Source: Ruminococcus sp. AF41-9 (GTDB taxonomy: Bacteria > Bacillota > Clostridia > Lachnospirales > Lachnospiraceae). Taken from it: a stretch of 30,531 bases of DNA. The position numbers and the translations under genes are program-made. Shown here piece after piece: positions 22,801-29,034 of the stretch. Under the pieces are notes generated by a model that was not told where the DNA came from, did no database searches, and worked only from the letters and a program-made list of their open reading frames with translations. The stretch is from assembly GCF_003477525.1 (NCBI RefSeq), contig NZ_QUDO01000049.1:1-30531 (forward strand). The letters run 5' to 3'. Numbering within the stretch: the first letter of the stretch is position 1; each line of letters begins with the position of its first letter.

Positions 22801-23501
22801 AGAAAGGTTATTTCATCGAACTGCGATACTGGGAAAACCGTTTCGACAGAGAGACACTGGAAGTATTTCTGACCTGCTATGAAGCAGTTCTGCTCGCTAT
22901 GCTGAACGAAACTTCTGTGCGCAAACTGAAACGCCATATGCCGGAATCCGTATATCCGAGCAAATATACGATCGAAGCCGGAAAACTAAATCAGGCAGCA
23001 GGCTACACTCTGGTACCGGATGTAGACGATGACCAGAAGATTCGTGTCTATGTTCTGGATGATGATTTAAACAAGAAACCATACGGTGCATGGGGACAGT
23101 TCTATATCATGAACTACCAGCCGATAGACTATGTAGACGTAGGACCATACCCGTTCGGTCCCGGAGTCGTATACCAGACAGGCGTGATCGCCCGCATTCT
23201 GCCGAACGGTTCCATTGATTTCATGGAAAACACCGGACGTACCGTACTGACAGACGGTGCCCACGGAAGAAGATACTTCGACCTGAAAAAAGCAGAAAAA
23301 GTACTGGAAGCCCGCAGCGAGATCAGCCATGCATCCTGCTGCATGATCTATGATCCGGAAGTCCGCGACATGGTATTAAAAGCAGAAATCCATCCGACTG
23401 AAGGAAACAGCAAAGAAACCATAAACACTGCACAGATCATACAGGAAGTCCATGACGAATACGGAGAACTGGTGGCACCGAAATATATGGAAATAATCTG
23501 A
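19896..23501 (+). CDS. Acyl/aminoacyl-AMP ligase - carrier protein - condensation-type megasynthase with a C-terminal half adenylation domain
   Basis: This 1201-residue single-gene NRPS-like enzyme has four parts. Residues 1-515 are an AMP-forming ligase: P-loop F176-TSGTTGHGKG, GYGMSE (321-326), WLKTGDLGYVDEEGFLYLSG, RKKNLIILSNGENVSPE and A10-like PKTASKKIIR with candidate catalytic Lys505. It resembles fatty-acyl ligases at least as much as amino-acid A domains. Residues about 535-610 are a carrier domain with GLDS; Ser562 is the phosphopantetheine site. Residues about 630-1030 are condensation/acyltransferase-like with AHIMGDG (737-743), keeping the second His of HHxxxDG. Residues about 1045-1201 look like the C-terminal half of another A domain (VYVLDDDLNKKPYGAWGQFYI, YQTGVIARILPNGSIDF), stopping before an A10 lysine. 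There is no thioesterase or reductase domain. GAAAGGAAAG lies upstream of the ATG. I infer N- or O-acylation of a free substrate. The product is unknown. Confidence 0.85.
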   Translation: MITFNNTKTIYDLVKRVGTEFENQVFVRYEKDDTIYEKGYGTYTLDTMAVAAYTERQNRKFGHAIHAALLGKCGYEYLTVLLGVPCAGGITYPADIQLNNETLVENFEKADIDILFYDRDFISQVQYLKENCTCIRKYICLQSVKNVRTVPQIHKSYRTENVETRPKPTDCAMIIFTSGTTGHGKGVMLSHGNIIDNMFCTDGFQDVCLNVLPINHIFCISSDIMLVLRYGSTLCLCDDLKKMFYYIQLFKPTAMRVVPMMAKTFVNRVAIAKAKNPDRTLMDIKEEVLGPRMERLVSGGGYLSPELAKSLMDLNITAAQGYGMSECSPKISVPDYDRKDKLDSVGHLVTGCQVRIVDQEIQVKSPSVMMGYYKDPELTAETITEDGWLKTGDLGYVDEEGFLYLSGRKKNLIILSNGENVSPEMIENKFDKDRLVMDIVAYGKGEQIVAEVYPNYEYAQTNGMQDILGEVKKLVAQHNQELPTYARIADVTVRRNPFPKTASKKIIREKFFQEKKNQEEQQSVLHKPENEFQQQIYDLCASALGHTDFSIDDDLYTAGLDSFGSIMLIADFTEKMHRNITLAELMEHRTVLELEAFFHAQSEKPEIDLSVRPVYPLTSLQMYFAYVIPGNTTGNLPFAFKLDKGVDLNRMREACYQVLDAHPGLKGIIKPTEQKYYALFRDDTRKIEIPITPVKDEEVPELMQKLIVPFTYREDDNLVHIYLFEGQKNNYIFFDVAHIMGDGVTMNILMEDLNKAYAGEPLEAETYTAFEYSLEEQLRKDNGILEHDTRYVTNLMDGIKMNRSLLNKTEKEDLKEGRFGSIRRTFDSLPRQEFLYYGKQHGVSENAMFIAAFNYCVSLFSDEKDVFCTSIHSGRTDSRWNRLAGCLFETYFCRYTNVAHEKTDSLIKKTGNQIIETMKNLVSCSREGEMFIQFQGDLLNTPQIGNLPTERVKIQLDSLPFHLQIMYNKKGYFIELRYWENRFDRETLEVFLTCYEAVLLAMLNETSVRKLKRHMPESVYPSKYTIEAGKLNQAAGYTLVPDVDDDQKIRVYVLDDDLNKKPYGAWGQFYIMNYQPIDYVDVGPYPFGPGVVYQTGVIARILPNGSIDFMENTGRTVLTDGAHGRRYFDLKKAEKVLEARSEISHASCCMIYDPEVRDMVLKAEIHPTEGNSKETINTAQIIQEVHDEYGELVAPKYMEII

Positions 23502-23507
23502 TAGATC

Positions 23508-23642
23508 ATGATGGATCAGTTACGATTTTTTCTGCTTTCAGTAATGCTATTTGTGCTTTGCATCCGTCTGGTGACAGAGAACAATGATTTTGGACTTGAC
23601 ATTAGCCGAAAAAATAATATAACTATATATAATGACTTGTAA
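23508..23642 (+). CDS. Possible 44-residue single-pass membrane peptide after the synthase
   Basis: The ORF starts with ATG ATG six bases after the synthase stop and encodes MMDQLRFFLLSVMLFVLCIR followed by a polar tail ending NDL. The first half is a convincing membrane helix (about residues 6-22) with a positive residue before it. There is no clear ribosome binding site, so translation would depend on coupling. It is followed by a bulged hairpin (AAGGTA..ACAGTAA / TTACTGTTACCTT, 23641-23676) and a terminator. It may be a real small membrane partner or a chance ORF. Confidence 0.35.
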   Translation: MMDQLRFFLLSVMLFVLCIRLVTENNDFGLDISRKNNITIYNDL

Positions 23643-23696
23643 GGTAGAACAGTAACCAGAAGATTACTGTTACCTTCTGAAATCAGTGAGGACAGA

Positions 23697-23773
23697 TGAG
23701 CTGGCTGCTGACAGTTATGATATCAATGGAAAACGTTTTTTATCATGAAAGTCAGGCAGCCGGCTCATTTTTT
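23697..23773 (+). terminator. Rho-independent terminator of the synthase operon
   Basis: A long stem of TGAGC-GGCTGC-GAC against GTC-GGCAGCC-GCTCA (23697-23767, with single-base mismatches) has an inner ATGATA/TATCAT pairing and is followed by TTTTTT (23768-23773). The rest of the 370-bp gap from 23502 contains only the small ORF, the bulged hairpin and about 100 bp in which I see nothing clear. Confidence 0.88.
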
Positions 23774-23871
23774 ACATAAAGTTCAAAAGCATTATCGTGC
23801 AGGTACGAACGGCTTTTGCGGCTTTTGCCCCTGATATCGCAAAATATATGGAACAGGAGATGAATAAATAA

Positions 23872-24345
23872 ATGGCAAAGATCAGAATCATAAAGAAAAA
23901 CAACGACTGCAGCATGGAATATGAAGTCGGAGATATTTTTGAGATTGCAGGTACCTGGTACGGCGGTGTCCATATCAACGGACGCTCCGGAATCCCGGTT
24001 TCCCTTGACAAAGAAGAATACATGGAACTTAACACAGAACCCGAGATCAATGAAACAGAAGAATCAGAAAACAGAAATGCAGACACACCGAAGCGTGACA
24101 TTCAGGTGGGAGACATTGTACAGCATTTCAAAAGAGAATGGGTATCCCCGGAAACTTCCGAATATCTCTACAAAGTACTGGCAGTTGCCTATCACACAGA
24201 AAATGGTGAGAAACTGGTGATCTATCAGGCACTTTACGCACCTTTCAAAATCTGCGCCAGACCATATGATATGTTCATGAGCGAAGTGGACAGAGAGAAA
24301 TATCCGGATATCAGACAGAAATACCGTTTTGAGAAAGTCGTTTAA
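23872..24345 (+). CDS. DUF1653-domain protein
   Basis: This 157-residue soluble protein has two small beta-rich parts. The N-terminal 50 residues ([37 protein letters not shown]) look like a small SH3-like barrel. An acidic linker ([16 protein letters not shown]) leads to the C-terminal DUF1653 domain (about 78-155) with [51 protein letters not shown] and [20 protein letters not shown]. The family function is unknown. A possible role in binding small ligands or nucleic acid is only speculation. AGGAG precedes the ATG. It is followed by two hydrolase genes in the same direction, possibly one transcription unit, though the 107-116-bp gap may hold another promoter. Confidence 0.85.
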   Translation: MAKIRIIKKNNDCSMEYEVGDIFEIAGTWYGGVHINGRSGIPVSLDKEEYMELNTEPEINETEESENRNADTPKRDIQVGDIVQHFKREWVSPETSEYLYKVLAVAYHTENGEKLVIYQALYAPFKICARPYDMFMSEVDREKYPDIRQKYRFEKVV

Positions 24346-24461
24346 GGTATTTTCTTCGGACATTGCGAAAGCATGATGCCAGGATACAGTAAAGTGAAGA
24401 TATTGTGAAATACCTGGAAAAAGTATAAAAAGCATTAACAGGAAACAGGAGAGTGACAAAA

Positions 24462-25061
24462 GTGGAGACAATTACAAAAGATGCAGCATTTGACTTATTA
24501 AAAAAATACAACAAAGATCCTTTCCATATCCAGCATGCGCTGACCGTGGAAGCAGTCATGAAATGGTACGCAAAGGAACTGGGCTACGGTGATGACGCAG
24601 AATACTGGGGAATCGTAGGACTACTCCATGACATTGACTTCGAACTCTACCCGGAAGAACACTGCCTGAAAGCACCAGAAATGCTCAGAGAAGCCGGTGT
24701 GGGCGAAGATGTGATCCATGCGGTGGTATCTCATGGATATGGAATTACCATCGGCTGCGGCACAACCCTTGACGTAGCACCGGAACATGAGATGGAAAAA
24801 GTTCTCTTTGCAGCGGACGAACTGACAGGACTGATCTGGGCAGCAGCTCTTATGCGCCCGTCAAAAAGCACAAAAGACATGGAACTGAAATCCCTGAAAA
24901 AGAAATATAAAAGCAAAGGCTTTGCCGCAGGCTGCTCCAGAGAAGTCATCGAACGCGGAGCCGAACAGCTCGGCTGGGAACTTCAGAAACTGCTGACCAT
25001 GACCTTACAGGCAATGGCAGACTGCGAAGATGAGATTAAGGCAGAGATGGAGGAAGAATAA
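24462..25061 (+). CDS. HD-domain metal-dependent hydrolase
   Basis: This 199-residue HD-superfamily protein would be a metal-dependent phosphohydrolase, probably acting on nucleotides or similar phosphates. The metal-binding residues are in order: His in FHIQHALTVEAVM, the HD doublet in GIVGLLHDIDFELYPEEH, and later His/Asp in AVVSHGYGITIG and FAADELTGLIWA. GTG 24462 is preferred as start because AGGAG (24447-24451) is ten bases upstream. The in-frame GTG at 24453 is only one base from that site. The stop is three bases before the next gene, so the two are almost certainly co-transcribed and possibly coupled. The exact substrate cannot be inferred. Confidence 0.88.
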   Translation: METITKDAAFDLLKKYNKDPFHIQHALTVEAVMKWYAKELGYGDDAEYWGIVGLLHDIDFELYPEEHCLKAPEMLREAGVGEDVIHAVVSHGYGITIGCGTTLDVAPEHEMEKVLFAADELTGLIWAAALMRPSKSTKDMELKSLKKKYKSKGFAAGCSREVIERGAEQLGWELQKLLTMTLQAMADCEDEIKAEMEEE

Positions 25062-25064
25062 GAG

Positions 25065-25586
25065 ATGCAGAAAGTATTGGTAGTAGTCGATATGCAGAAT
25101 GATTTCATCGACGGCGCACTTGGAACAAAAGAAGCTGTTGCGATCGTACCGCATGTAGAAGAAAAAATCAGAACCTTTGACGGAACTGTACTCTTTACCA
25201 GAGACACCCATGAAATCTGGTATCTCGACACCCAGGAAGGCAAAAAACTCCCGGTACCGCACTGCATCCGTGACACCGAAGGCTGGCAGATCAGAAACGA
25301 ACTGGATGCCCTCAGAAAAACAAAACCAATCGATAAAGAGACATTCGGCTCCACAGACCTGGCAGGCGAACTGGTGGCGATGAACGAAGATGAGGAAATC
25401 GAGAGCATTACATTTGTCGGACTGTGTACAGACATCTGCGTGATCTCCAATGCACTCCTGATCAAAGCATCCCTGCCGGAAGTCCCGATCATCGTAGATG
25501 CAAAATGCTGTGCAGGCGTAACGCCGGAAAGGCATGAAAATGCACTGAAGGCGATGGAAGTGTGCCAGATCGAGATTGTAAGGTGA
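25065..25586 (+). CDS. Isochorismatase-like cysteine hydrolase (nicotinamidase-related)
   Basis: This 173-residue enzyme of the isochorismatase-like fold shows the expected catalytic triad: Asp in VLVVVDMQNDFIDG, Lys in the KTKPIDKETFGST segment, and the nucleophilic Cys in FVGLCTDICVISNALLIKAS. Metal ligands expected for nicotinamidases (D-x-H) may be the RDTHEIWY region. It would hydrolyse an amide such as nicotinamide or a related small molecule, releasing ammonia. NAD salvage is possible but not shown by neighbours. It starts three bases after the HD gene, with AGGAAGAATAAG upstream. Confidence 0.9.
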   Translation: MQKVLVVVDMQNDFIDGALGTKEAVAIVPHVEEKIRTFDGTVLFTRDTHEIWYLDTQEGKKLPVPHCIRDTEGWQIRNELDALRKTKPIDKETFGSTDLAGELVAMNEDEEIESITFVGLCTDICVISNALLIKASLPEVPIIVDAKCCAGVTPERHENALKAMEVCQIEIVR

Positions 25587-25681
25587 TTCTGGTATACACA
25601 GAGAAATATGAAATAGCAGAACATAAGAAACGATAACAGGAAGTATAGTAAAAAACAAAATAAAAAATCAGAATAGGAAAT

Positions 25682-25725
25682 CATAAAAAATGGAGCTGTC
25701 AGGAAAGATGGCTTCATTTTTTATG
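25682..25725. terminator. Bidirectional terminator after the hydrolase genes
   Basis: CATAAAAAATGGAGCT (25682-25697) pairs with GGCTTCATTTTTTATG (25710-25725), 16 bp with two G-U pairs and a 12-nt loop. The A-run/T-run pair makes it usable in both directions. Confidence 0.88.
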
Positions 25726-25773
25726 CGAAAATTTATAAAAAAAGTATAAAAAAGACGTTTTCGACAAAAATCG

Positions 25774-25848
25774 ACGTGCAACTTGCACAAAACTCTATTG
25801 CTGAATCTGTCAAAAAAGAGTATAATATGACAAAATATAGTTGCACGT
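25774..25848. repeat. Operator-like repeats bracketing the methyltransferase promoter
   Basis: ACGTGCAACT (25774-25783) and AGTTGCACGT (25839-25848) are perfect 10-bp inverted copies on either side of the promoter, 65 bp apart centre to centre. The left copy is also half of an exact local dyad, GTGCAA-C-TTGCAC (25776-25788). This arrangement suggests a repressor that binds upstream and at the start of transcription. Confidence 0.65.
25798..25826 (+). promoter_or_regulatory. Promoter of the methyltransferase-helicase-HNH cassette
   Basis: TTGCTG (25798-25803), a 17-nt spacer and consensus TATAAT (25821-25826), directly after the terminator. The 5' leader of about 125 nt contains a CAGAAG/CTTCTG hairpin. 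Confidence 0.8.
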
Positions 25849-25960
25849 AGTTAACAGGAAAAGAATTTTAGCTTTACAACGATTTCAGAAGAATGTTTTA
25901 TGCTTCTGGAAACTGATGGAGGAGAAATCTGCGCAGACCAGCACAGACAGGCGTATGAAT

Positions 25961-26068
25961 ATGACAGATAAGACTTTAGATTACTATAACAAAAATGCAC
26001 AGTCCTTTGTTTCCGGGACTGTTTCGGTGAAATTTACTCAGATACAGGATAAATTTCTGGAAAATTAA
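25961..26068 (+). CDS. Class I SAM-dependent methyltransferase, N-terminal fragment (frameshifted)
   Basis: These are the first 34 residues (MTDKTLDYYNKNAQSFVSGT and on to QIQDKFLE) of a small-molecule-type methyltransferase. The frame then meets TAA at 26066. Frame 26065 continues LKPHALILDFGCGSGRD, so one A is missing from the AAAA run at 26061-26064. The frame is open upstream to 25841, but that stretch overlaps the operator, has no ribosome binding site and does not look like family sequence. The neighbouring ATG at 25955 is an equally possible start. Restored length is about 196 residues. Confidence 0.75.
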   Translation: MTDKTLDYYNKNAQSFVSGTVSVKFTQIQDKFLEN

Positions 26069-26550
26069 AACCACATGCTTTGATCCTTGATTTTGGATGC
26101 GGTTCCGGTCGGGATACCCGATATTTCTTGGGCAAAGGATATCAGGTAGATGCCATAGACGGGTCAGCGCAGATGTGCCGGATTGCCAGTGAATATACAG
26201 GCATAAAAGTCAGGCAGATGCTGTTTCAGGACCTGAAAGAACATGAGAAATACGACGGAATATGGGCGTGTGCTTCTATTCTTCATCTTCCCCCAAAAGA
26301 ATTAAAAGAAGTTTTTGCGAAAATGCTTGTCGCGTTGAAAACAAAAGGCTGGATTTACACCTCTTTTAAGTGCAGTGAGTTTACTGGCGAAAGAAATGGG
26401 CGATATTTTACAGACTTCACAATTGACACCTTTCAGGATTTTATACAGGATATGGACAATCTTCGAATAGAAGAGCATTGGAATACAGGAGATGTCCGAC
26501 CGGGAAGAGGTGAGGAAAAATGGCTGAATTTGATTTTGCAGAAGAAATAA
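26065..26550 (+). CDS. Class I SAM-dependent methyltransferase, C-terminal part in the shifted frame
   Basis: This is the main body of the methyltransferase. Motif I LDFGCGSGRDTRYFLGKGY binds SAM, motif II is VDAIDGSAQM, and later strands are YDGIWACASILHLPPKEL and TKGWIYTSFKCSEF. The end ENGEE-like segment RPGRGEEKWLNLILQKK is typical of these short enzymes. No target-recognition domain or DNA-methylase NPPY/PC motif is present, so a role as a DNA modification enzyme is not supported. It more likely modifies a small molecule, RNA base or protein. Its last 31 bases overlap the start of the helicase gene, so the two are co-translated. Confidence 0.85.
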   Translation, partial: LKPHALILDFGCGSGRDTRYFLGKGYQVDAIDGSAQMCRIASEYTGIKVRQMLFQDLKEHEKYDGIWACASILHLPPKELKEVFAKMLVALKTKGWIYTSFKCSEFTGERNGRYFTDFTIDTFQDFIQDMDNLRIEEHWNTGDVRPGRGEEKWLNLILQKK

Positions 26551-29021
26551 ACAGTGAATATCTGGAAGAAGAATACCTGACAGATGCCATGACGGGCGGT
26601 CAGGATAAAAGACGGCAGTTGTATTATCAGTTGATCCAGAGTATGAAAAAAGCAGAACGTGTTGATATTATTGTTTCATTTCTTATGGAATCTGGAGTGA
26701 AAATGATTCTTCAGGAGCTGGAAAATACCCTGAAACGCGGAGCCAGAATCCGGATTCTGACAGGAAACTATCTGGGAATTACACAGCCATCCGCATTGTA
26801 TCTGATAAAAAGAAAACTGGGAGATCGTGTTGATCTTAGATTTTACAGTGAAAAAGGACGCTCTTTTCATCCGAAATCATATATTTTCCATTATACGGAC
26901 CACAGTGAAATGTATATCGGTTCTTCCAATATTTCCAGAAGTGCATTAACGACAGGAATCGAATGGAACTATCGCTTCAGCAGTAAAAAAGATCCGGAAA
27001 ATTATGAGAGATTCTTTCAGACATTTGAGGATTTATTTGAAAATCATTCTATTATTATCGATGATAAAGAACTGAAACGATATTCCCGGAACTGGCACCG
27101 TCCGGCAGTGGCGAAAGATCTTGATAAATATGATGTTGCGGATCAGGAAACAGAAGACACGAAAATAAAACCTCTGTATGAGCCAAGAGGCGCACAGATT
27201 GAAGCATTATATGCGCTGGAAGACACCAGAGCAGAAGGCGCAAAGAAAGCATTGATTCATGCGGCAACAGGAATAGGGAAAACCTATCTGGCGGCGTTTG
27301 ATTCTAAACCATATAAAAGGATTTTGTTTGTTGCTCATAGAGAAGAGATTTTGCGACAGGCAGCGGTTTCTTTCCGGAATGTGAGAAATTCTGAGGACTA
27401 TGGATTTTTCACAGGAGACGAAAAATCTACGGATAAATCAGTTATTTTTGCTTCAGTAGCGACTCTTGGAAAGTCAGAATATTTAAATGAAAAATATTTT
27501 GCACCGGATTATTTTGAGTATGTGGTAATTGATGAATTTCATCATGCAGTCAACAACCAGTACAGGAAAATTGTAGATTACTTTCACCCACAGTTTTTAC
27601 TTGGGTTGACAGCAACACCGGAACGAATGGACGGCAAAAATATTTATGAAATCTGCGATTATAACGTGCCATATGAGATTTCGTTGAAAGATGGGATTAA
27701 TAAAGGAATGCTGGTTCCATTTCATTATTACGGGATTTACGATGATACAGATTATACGAAGCTGCATGTGGTAAAAGGAAAATACGTGGAAAAGGAACTG
27801 AATGAAACCTATATTGGAAATGTTCGGAGATATGATCTGATTTATAAATATTACTGCAAATATGGTTCCAGACGTGCGCTGGGCTTCTGCTGTTCCAGAG
27901 AACATGCAGAAGAAATGGCGAAAGAATTTTGCAGAAGAGGGATTCCGGCGGCAGCAGTTTACAGCAACGCAGACGGTGCATTTTCCATGGACAGATCGGA
28001 AGCAATTGAGAAACTGGAAAGCGGAGAAATCAGAGTGATTTTTTCTGTGGATATGTTCAATGAAGGCGTGGATATTCCATCTGTTGATATGGTAATGTTC
28101 CTGCGTCCGACAGAATCTCCAGTTGTATTTTTGCAGCAGTTAGGGAGAGGACTGAGAAAAAGTAAGAGGAAAGAGTACCTGAATGTCTTGGATTTTATCG
28201 GAAATTATGAAAAGGCAGGAAGAGTCAGATACTTACTGACAGGAAAAAACAAGACAGAAAAACAGACATATTCCCCGGTAGACAAAACAGACTATCCGGA
28301 TGACTGTCTTGTTGATTTTGATATGAGACTGATTGATCTGTTTGCGGAAATGGATAAGAAAGACCTGACAATCAAAGAACAGATCAGAAATGAGTATTTC
28401 AGAGTGAAAGAACTGCTGGGTAAACAACCGTCACGCATGGATTTATTTACATATATGGATGATGAAGTTTATCAGTTGGCGGTTACACATTCAAATGAAA
28501 ATCCGTTTAAAAGATATTTAGAATATCTGAAAGAACTGAATGAACTTACAGATGAGCAGGAAAGTTTCTGTCAGGGACTTGGAAAAGATTTTATAAATCT
28601 GCTGGAAAACACCAGTATGAGCAAGGTTTACAAAATGCCGGTACTGATGGCTTTTTATAATCATGGCGATGTCAGGATGGAAGTGACAGAAACAGAATTT
28701 CTGGAGAGCTGGAAGGAATTCTTTTCTACAGGAACAAACTGGAAAGATCTGGATACAGGGATTACATATGAGGAATACTGTAAAATCCCAGATAAAGAGC
28801 ATATAAAGAAAATTATTCAAATGCCGGTGAAATTTCTGTTGAAGTCTGGGGGAGGATTCTTTGTGAAAAAAGAGGGAGTTGCTTTGGCACTTCGAGATGA
28901 GATGGGAGAAATGGTGAAGAATCCTGTATTGGCAGAACAGATGAAAGATGTCATTGAGTACAGGGCAATGGATTACTATAGAAGACGCTATAAAGAACAG
29001 ATAAAGACATATTTACAGTAA
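26520..29021 (+). CDS. PLD-like nuclease - DEAD/DEAH helicase fusion
   Basis: This 833-residue protein has an N-terminal phospholipase-D-like domain (about 30-175) with H117-P-K119 and GSSN (134-137), a nuclease-type HxK...GSxN half-site. The position of the usual Asp is His124. A superfamily 2 helicase core follows (about 220-600): Walker A ATGIGKT (249-255), D338-EFHH, TATPE (364-368), FSVDMFNEGVDIPS and motif VI QQLGRGLR (539-546). The C-terminal 230 residues are helical and unassigned. Relatives with this PLD-helicase order often carry a further DUF3427 domain, which I do not see here. GAGGTGAGGA precedes the ATG. It overlaps the methyltransferase and lies 13 bp before an HNH nuclease gene. 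The grouping suggests DNA processing or anti-phage defence. Confidence 0.88.
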   Translation: MAEFDFAEEINSEYLEEEYLTDAMTGGQDKRRQLYYQLIQSMKKAERVDIIVSFLMESGVKMILQELENTLKRGARIRILTGNYLGITQPSALYLIKRKLGDRVDLRFYSEKGRSFHPKSYIFHYTDHSEMYIGSSNISRSALTTGIEWNYRFSSKKDPENYERFFQTFEDLFENHSIIIDDKELKRYSRNWHRPAVAKDLDKYDVADQETEDTKIKPLYEPRGAQIEALYALEDTRAEGAKKALIHAATGIGKTYLAAFDSKPYKRILFVAHREEILRQAAVSFRNVRNSEDYGFFTGDEKSTDKSVIFASVATLGKSEYLNEKYFAPDYFEYVVIDEFHHAVNNQYRKIVDYFHPQFLLGLTATPERMDGKNIYEICDYNVPYEISLKDGINKGMLVPFHYYGIYDDTDYTKLHVVKGKYVEKELNETYIGNVRRYDLIYKYYCKYGSRRALGFCCSREHAEEMAKEFCRRGIPAAAVYSNADGAFSMDRSEAIEKLESGEIRVIFSVDMFNEGVDIPSVDMVMFLRPTESPVVFLQQLGRGLRKSKRKEYLNVLDFIGNYEKAGRVRYLLTGKNKTEKQTYSPVDKTDYPDDCLVDFDMRLIDLFAEMDKKDLTIKEQIRNEYFRVKELLGKQPSRMDLFTYMDDEVYQLAVTHSNENPFKRYLEYLKELNELTDEQESFCQGLGKDFINLLENTSMSKVYKMPVLMAFYNHGDVRMEVTETEFLESWKEFFSTGTNWKDLDTGITYEEYCKIPDKEHIKKIIQMPVKFLLKSGGGFFVKKEGVALALRDEMGEMVKNPVLAEQMKDVIEYRAMDYYRRRYKEQIKTYLQ

Positions 29022-29034
29022 TGAGGAACTGCGT

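Noticed and set aside
24345..24415. 8-bp inverted repeat AGGTATTT/AAATACCT between the DUF1653 and HD genes
   Set aside because: It has a long loop, no T-run and a short arm length. It is plausible by chance and not a supported terminator.
25841..25960. Upstream extension of the methyltransferase frame
   Set aside because: It overlaps the operator and promoter leader, has no ribosome binding site, and does not look like the family N-terminus.
26065..26550. DNA modification methylase of a restriction system
   Set aside because: Only a generic SAM-binding core is seen, without the catalytic NPP[YF] or PC motifs or a target-recognition domain.
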